Assembly (NCBI GenBank): GCA_964345695.1
Contig: CAYFSC010000132.1
Span: forward strand, 1 to 8,541
DNA: 8,541 bases
Origin: CAYFSC01 sp964345695
Lineage (GTDB): Bacteria; Bacteroidota; Rhodothermia; Rhodothermales; Salinibacteraceae
Reading direction: 5' to 3'
A program made the translations under genes and the position numbers. Below are positions 6,101 through 8,541 of the stretch, piece after piece (within the stretch, counting starts at the first letter, position 1; every line of letters starts with the position of its first letter). Under the pieces are notes generated by a model, which was not told the origin of the DNA, made no database searches, and saw only the letters and a program-made list of their open reading frames with translations.

Positions 6101-6680
6101 GCGCGCCACGGCCGACGTCGAGGAGGCGCTCGAAACCAACGGCCAAGAGATCAATGACGCGCTGGAGCGCACGGCCATGCTCCAAACCATCGACTCGAAA
6201 TGGACCGACCATCTGCGCGAGCTCGACGAGCTGAAAGAGGGCATCAACCTCCGCTCGTTCGGCCGCAAGGACCCGGTCGTCGAGTACAAGATGGAGGCCT
6301 ACGACCTCTTTGCGGACATGATGGCCGAGATCGGCAAAGAAGTCGTCTCTACAATCTTCCGCAGCGGTCCGGTCGTCGACGAGCAGGTGCAGACGGACGG
6401 CGAGGCGCCGAAGAGCCGCCTCGATCCCACGCGCGCCCAGTCGCAGCACGACGCGGCCCAGCCGGATTACTCGATCAAGTCCGACGGCGGTGGGCAAGGC
6501 AACGAGGCCGCCGAGCGCGACCCGACGCAGGACAGAAAGCAGCCCGTTACCGTTGCCGACGAGCCCGGCCGCAACGAGTACGTCACCGTCCGCAACAACT
6601 CGACCGGCGAGACGGCCGAGATGAAGTGGAAGTACGCCAAGAAGAAGGTCAACCAGGGCGGGTGGACGCTCGTCTCGTAG
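3156..6680 (+). CDS. secA: Protein translocase ATPase subunit SecA
   Basis: This 1174-residue SecA drives preprotein export through SecYEG. It starts with the family-typical MFEWLKNLFGD. Motor motifs are intact: Walker A MKTGEGKT (193-200, Lys199), Walker B DEID (302-305) running into the DEARTPLIISGP signature, DEHTGR (566-571), ATNMAGRGTDI (734-744), and QLRGRAGRQGD with arginine fingers (772-782). The helical scaffold follows near MLQTIDSKWTDHL (from 1008). E. coli SecA is about 900 residues. The extra length here is an acidic insertion before LLPEAFAVVKE (about residues 55-140, with a repeated QPVGGDG at 88-101), a block around 326-435, and a Glu/Lys-rich helical insertion (about 473-535). 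These fit the Bacteroidota form. The usual CxCx8CH zinc tail is absent; after GRNE (1138-1141) comes a hydrophobic/basic ending instead. The strongly acidic composition suggests a salt-in halophile. The start has no Shine-Dalgarno sequence, and upstream in-frame sequence is not SecA-like. The gene appears monocistronic. Confidence 0.97.
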   Translation: MFEWLKNLFGDPNQRELDKLWPIVDEINEEYEQLQDLTDDELRGKTEAFREQIQAAVADIEARQEEIQERLRRAPSAESPLVSMGDEQPVGGDGQPVGGDGQLAVPDVEPLTLDERNALHDEYDALEDEWQDTVEDVLWELLPEAFAVVKETCRRMLGETWTAGGSQIEWDMVHYDVQLLGGIVLHQGRIGEMKTGEGKTLVATLPLYLNALVGRGCHLVTVNPYLAKRDAEWMGPIYEFHGLTVDCIDKYDPHTPERNAAYEADITYGTNNEFGFDYLRDNSFVVRPEQLQQRGHHFAIIDEIDSVLIDEARTPLIISGPVPEDQGNGQFRALRGPVEKLVQAQRRYVRKLVKKAEEALDAREAAEEEGDTKRARQLKDEAGLALLRATRGYPKNRRLRKLLQRPGVERIRQSTESFYLQDNAKRMPEVDEVLYFAVDEKQRTIEMTEKGQEYIAKVMDETPDLFVLPVVGEEIAELEESHEKEVEKLEEDLKAQDLPKEKRENKYMNDKRLLEKEFQEKKREIYNTYAERAERLHAIEQLLKAFTLYEKDDEYIVQDGKVQIVDEHTGRVLEGRRYSQGLHEAIEAKEEVEVQSATQTYAKITLQNYFRMYNKLSGMTGTAETESEEFNEIYDLDVVVIPTNEPVRRDDKDDLVFKTKREKYKAILERIKEYNEKGQPVLVGSASVDVSETISRMLKRAGMRHNVLNAKQDRAKQEAQVVAEAGQKGSITIATNMAGRGTDIKISDEVRELGGLAIIGSERHESRRIDLQLRGRAGRQGDPGESQFFVSLEDELMRLFGSDRVAKVMDKLGLEEGEVITHPWINKSIKRAQSKVEQNNFAIRKRQLEYDDVLNSQREVIYKRRRQALTGERFHGQVLSMTHEFIEVVVERHYGEGNLAGLREDLLRNLAFEVDMDRERFVQLGEDGTVEHIFEKAMEYYAQKRSSIAQPFYQTLSQLKNSEDGQVPEQVFVDFTDGQQLLRATADVEEALETNGQEINDALERTAMLQTIDSKWTDHLRELDELKEGINLRSFGRKDPVVEYKMEAYDLFADMMAEIGKEVVSTIFRSGPVVDEQVQTDGEAPKSRLDPTRAQSQHDAAQPDYSIKSDGGGQGNEAAERDPTQDRKQPVTVADEPGRNEYVTVRNNSTGETAEMKWKYAKKKVNQGGWTLVS
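3417..3458 (+). repeat. 21-bp tandem duplication inside secA
   Basis: Two adjacent, diverged 21-bp units encode QPVGGDG twice (residues 88-101), and a further Gln codon follows. They lie in the acidic, probably disordered N-terminal insertion of SecA. The codons differ at several third positions while the amino acids are identical, so the duplication is not very recent or has been kept at protein level. Confidence 0.75.
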
Positions 6681-6735
6681 CGAGCGGGGACGTCGTTCGT
6701 GACGGGTCAGCGTGCCGACATCGACGCTCCTTCAA

Positions 6736-6764
6736 TTGTCGAATGTCGATTGGATGATTATTAT
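6736..6764 (+). promoter_or_regulatory. Predicted sigma70-like promoter of recN
   Basis: TTGTCG (6736-6741, 4 of 6 matches to TTGACA) and TATTAT (6759-6764, 5 of 6 to TATAAT) are separated by exactly 17 bp. They lie in an AT-rich island in otherwise GC-rich DNA. Transcription would begin near 6771, giving a leader of about 70 nt before the recN ATG. The overlapping TATCTTGG (6762-6769) also matches the Bacteroidota TAnnTTTG element with one mismatch, so the exact promoter class is uncertain. Two GTCGAWT heptamers occupy the -35 to spacer region, where a repressor would block polymerase. Confidence 0.55.
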
Positions 6765-6833
6765 CTTGGATTGCCGGCGGTCGATTGGGGCTTGACGGGT
6801 GCAGTCAATCCCCGATCCCAATCGAAAATCGAC
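6738..6833. repeat. Cluster of GTCGATT heptamers upstream of recN
   Basis: Five copies of a heptamer lie within 96 bp. Two are tandem on the plus strand (GTCGAAT 6738-6744, GTCGATT 6745-6751), one is single (GTCGATT 6780-6786), and two are tandem on the minus strand (6820-6826 reading TTCGATT, 6827-6833 reading GTCGATT). A sixth, with one mismatch, is at 6719-6725 on the minus strand. The tandem pair overlaps the predicted promoter. The pattern suggests operator sites, but no regulator is identified. Confidence 0.5.
6781..6825 (+). promoter_or_regulatory. Stem-loop in the predicted recN leader
   Basis: TCGATTGGG (6781-6789) and CCCAATCGA (6817-6825) are perfect 9-bp inverted arms. Inside the loop a second pair, TTGAC (6792-6796) and GTCAA (6804-6808), can form a nested stem. 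The structure ends 16 nt before the recN ATG, so if transcribed it would sit beside the ribosome-binding region and could affect translation. It is not followed by a T-run, so it is not a terminator for secA. Confidence 0.45.
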
Positions 6834-6841
6834 GACGCCTC

Positions 6842-8541
6842 ATGCTGCAATCGCTCTACGTTCGGGATTACGCGCTGATCGAGGAGCTGGAGCTCGAGTT
6901 CGGAAGCGGGCTCAACATCCTCACGGGCGAGACGGGGGCGGGCAAGTCCATCCTGATCGGGGCGCTGAGCATGATCCTTGGCGAGCGCGCCAACACCGAC
7001 ACGATCCGCACCGGCGCGACGAAGGCCGTCATCGAGGGCATTTTCGACGACGCCGACACAAACACCATCCGTGGCCTGCTGGCGGCGAACGCGATCGACA
7101 CCGACCCGCTGCCGCGCATCATCCTGCGGCGGCAGATCCGCGACCGCGGCAGCCGGGCCTTCATCAACGACACCCCCGCCACGCTCGACGTCATGCGCGA
7201 CGTGGCGGCCGAGCTCATCGACCTGCACGGCCAGCACGAGCACCAGAGCCTGCTGGACACTGACGAGCACCGCCGCCTCCTCGACAGCTTCGGCGGCCTC
7301 GGCGGACTGGTGGAGCAGTACCAGGCCAAGCGCGAGCACGTGGCCGACCTCGTGGAGGAACGGGACGCGCTGTCCGCCCGCAAGGAGGAGCTCCAGCAGC
7401 AGAAAGAGCTGTACGAGTTTCAGATCGAGGAGATCGACGAGGTCAACCCCGAGAAGGGCGAAGACCAGGAACTGAAGGCCGAGCGGCGTGTCCTCGAGAA
7501 TGCCGAGCACCTCTACGCCTCGACGGCCGAGCTCTACGAAATGCTCTACGAGAACGAGGACGCGGTGCACGACCAGATCGTCGTCGTGCGTAACGAGCTG
7601 CAGGACCTCTGCCGGATCGACGACGCCTTCGAGGAGCAGCTCGACGAAATCAAGACCGCGCAGATCATCGTCAGCGAGCTGGCCAACTTTCTGCAGGATT
7701 ACAATGCGCACATCGAATTCGATCCGCAGCGGCTGGAGGCCATCCGGGAGCGCATCACCGAGCTGGAGACGCTGAAGCGCAAGTACGGCGGCACGTTAGA
7801 AGCTGTACTGGAGCATCGCGAGGAGATCGGCGAAAAATACGCGCTGGCCGAAGACTTTGCGGGCAACCTAAAGCGGCTGGAGACCCAAATCGAGGAGGCG
7901 CAGGACGCGCTGTCGGATGCAGCGCAACGGCTGTCGGCCAAGCGCCAGGAGGTCGCCGAGCGGATCGAAGAGTCCATTGTGGCGGAACTCGAAACGCTTG
8001 GTATGCCGAACAGCCAGTTTGAGGTGCGTTTCACCCGGCAGGAAGATCCCGAGGGCTGGATCCAGATCGGGGACGATCGCTACACGGCGTTCCTCCACGG
8101 CATGGATCAGGTCGAGTTTCACATCTCCACCAACGTCGGCATCCCGCCGAAGCCCCTCACGCAGGTCGCCTCCGGGGGCGAGATCAGCCGCATCATGCTG
8201 GCGCTCAAGACGATCCTTGCCAAGAGCGAGCGCCTGCCCATCCTCGTGTTTGACGAGATCGACACCGGCATCTCGGGCACCATGGCGCGCCGCGTGGGCG
8301 AGAGCATGCACGACCTCGCTCGCTACCACCAGATCATCACGATCACGCATCTTCCCCAAATCGCCGCGCTCGGCGACACGCACTTCAAGGTCGACAAGGT
8401 CGTGGCCGACGAGAAGGCGAAGACGCGCATTCATCGTCTCGACGAGGAGGAACAGGCCACGCAGGTCGCCACCCTCATCACCGGCGCCGACGTCACCGAC
8501 GCCGCCCTCGAAAACGCCCGCGAGCTCATGGCCGCCGGGCA
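6842..8541 (+). CDS. recN: DNA repair protein RecN (3' end cut by window)
   Basis: The reading frame stays open from the ATG to the last base, giving 566 complete codons. RecN is an SMC-like ATPase that acts early in recombinational repair of double-strand breaks. It shows the N-terminal ATP-binding half with MLQSLYVRDYALIEELELEF and Walker A GETGAGKS (29-36, Lys35), then the LIDLHGQHEHQSLL block typical of RecN. A Glu-rich coiled-coil middle follows, then the C-terminal half with the ABC signature ASGGE (443-447), Walker B VFDEID (471-474 for DEID) followed by TGISG, and the H-loop THLPQ (His503). The last visible residues, ENARELMAAG, match the usual end of the family (about 550-570 residues), so only a few codons should be missing. 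It is acidic like SecA. The gene has its own likely promoter and repeat-rich leader 161 bp after secA. Damage-inducible control is common for recN elsewhere, and the heptamer cluster may serve that here. Confidence 0.97.
   Translation, partial: MLQSLYVRDYALIEELELEFGSGLNILTGETGAGKSILIGALSMILGERANTDTIRTGATKAVIEGIFDDADTNTIRGLLAANAIDTDPLPRIILRRQIRDRGSRAFINDTPATLDVMRDVAAELIDLHGQHEHQSLLDTDEHRRLLDSFGGLGGLVEQYQAKREHVADLVEERDALSARKEELQQQKELYEFQIEEIDEVNPEKGEDQELKAERRVLENAEHLYASTAELYEMLYENEDAVHDQIVVVRNELQDLCRIDDAFEEQLDEIKTAQIIVSELANFLQDYNAHIEFDPQRLEAIRERITELETLKRKYGGTLEAVLEHREEIGEKYALAEDFAGNLKRLETQIEEAQDALSDAAQRLSAKRQEVAERIEESIVAELETLGMPNSQFEVRFTRQEDPEGWIQIGDDRYTAFLHGMDQVEFHISTNVGIPPKPLTQVASGGEISRIMLALKTILAKSERLPILVFDEIDTGISGTMARRVGESMHDLARYHQIITITHLPQIAALGDTHFKVDKVVADEKAKTRIHRLDEEEQATQVATLITGADVTDAALENARELMAAG

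Noticed and set aside
6709..6728. Inverted repeat AGCGT/ACGCT after secA as a terminator
   Set aside because: The stem has only 5 bp, the loop is 10 nt, and no T-run follows.
1..8541. tRNA, rRNA, CRISPR array, insertion sequence or prophage parts
   Set aside because: No tRNA arm patterns, regularly spaced repeats, transposase motifs or terminal inverted repeats were seen; all large genes are core or envelope functions with similar base composition.

Overview
The window looks like chromosomal DNA of a halophilic member of the Rhodothermia (Bacteroidota sensu lato), close to Salinibacter. The reasons are high G+C, strongly Asp/Glu-rich cytoplasmic proteins, a SecA of the enlarged Bacteroidota type, a type IX secretion protein (PorQ), and start codons without Shine-Dalgarno sequences. 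From memory, the SecA resembles that of Salinibacter ruber, including its unusual C-terminus, but does not look identical. No mobile element, CRISPR array, tRNA or rRNA was seen.

Left part, minus strand, read right to left. A putative secreted protein of unknown function (2819-2421) is followed by two membrane-anchored TlpA/ResA-type thioredoxins (2323-1772, CPPC; 1720-1145, CAPC) and then porQ (1110-124). Spacing is tight (about 97, 51 and 34 bp, or 4 bp with the alternative porQ start). This suggests one envelope-directed transcription unit: two thiol oxidoreductases acting in the periplasm and an outer-membrane beta-barrel protein of the type IX secretion system. Bases 1-123 are downstream non-coding sequence.

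Centre. About 340 bp (2820-3155) separate the divergent minus-strand unit from secA. They hold two separate 19-bp perfect inverted repeats, good candidates for regulator sites or RNA hairpins. secA (3156-6680, 1174 aa) is complete. It has the usual motor motifs but is about 270 residues longer than E. coli SecA. The extra length lies mainly in an acidic N-terminal insertion and a charged helical insertion ahead of the second half of the motor. It lacks the C-terminal zinc-binding tail.

Right part, plus strand. After a 161-bp gap containing an AT-rich sigma70-like promoter, a cluster of a GTCGATT heptamer in both orientations, and a stem-loop, recN (6842-8541) begins. It runs off the window end, probably only a few codons short of its stop.

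SecA, the thioredoxins and PorQ belong to protein export and envelope maturation; recN is an unrelated DNA-repair gene with its own promoter. No clearly new multi-gene system is present. The most unexplained signal is the repeat and hairpin architecture in front of recN, followed by the palindromes upstream of secA and the possible link between the thioredoxin pair and type IX secretion.
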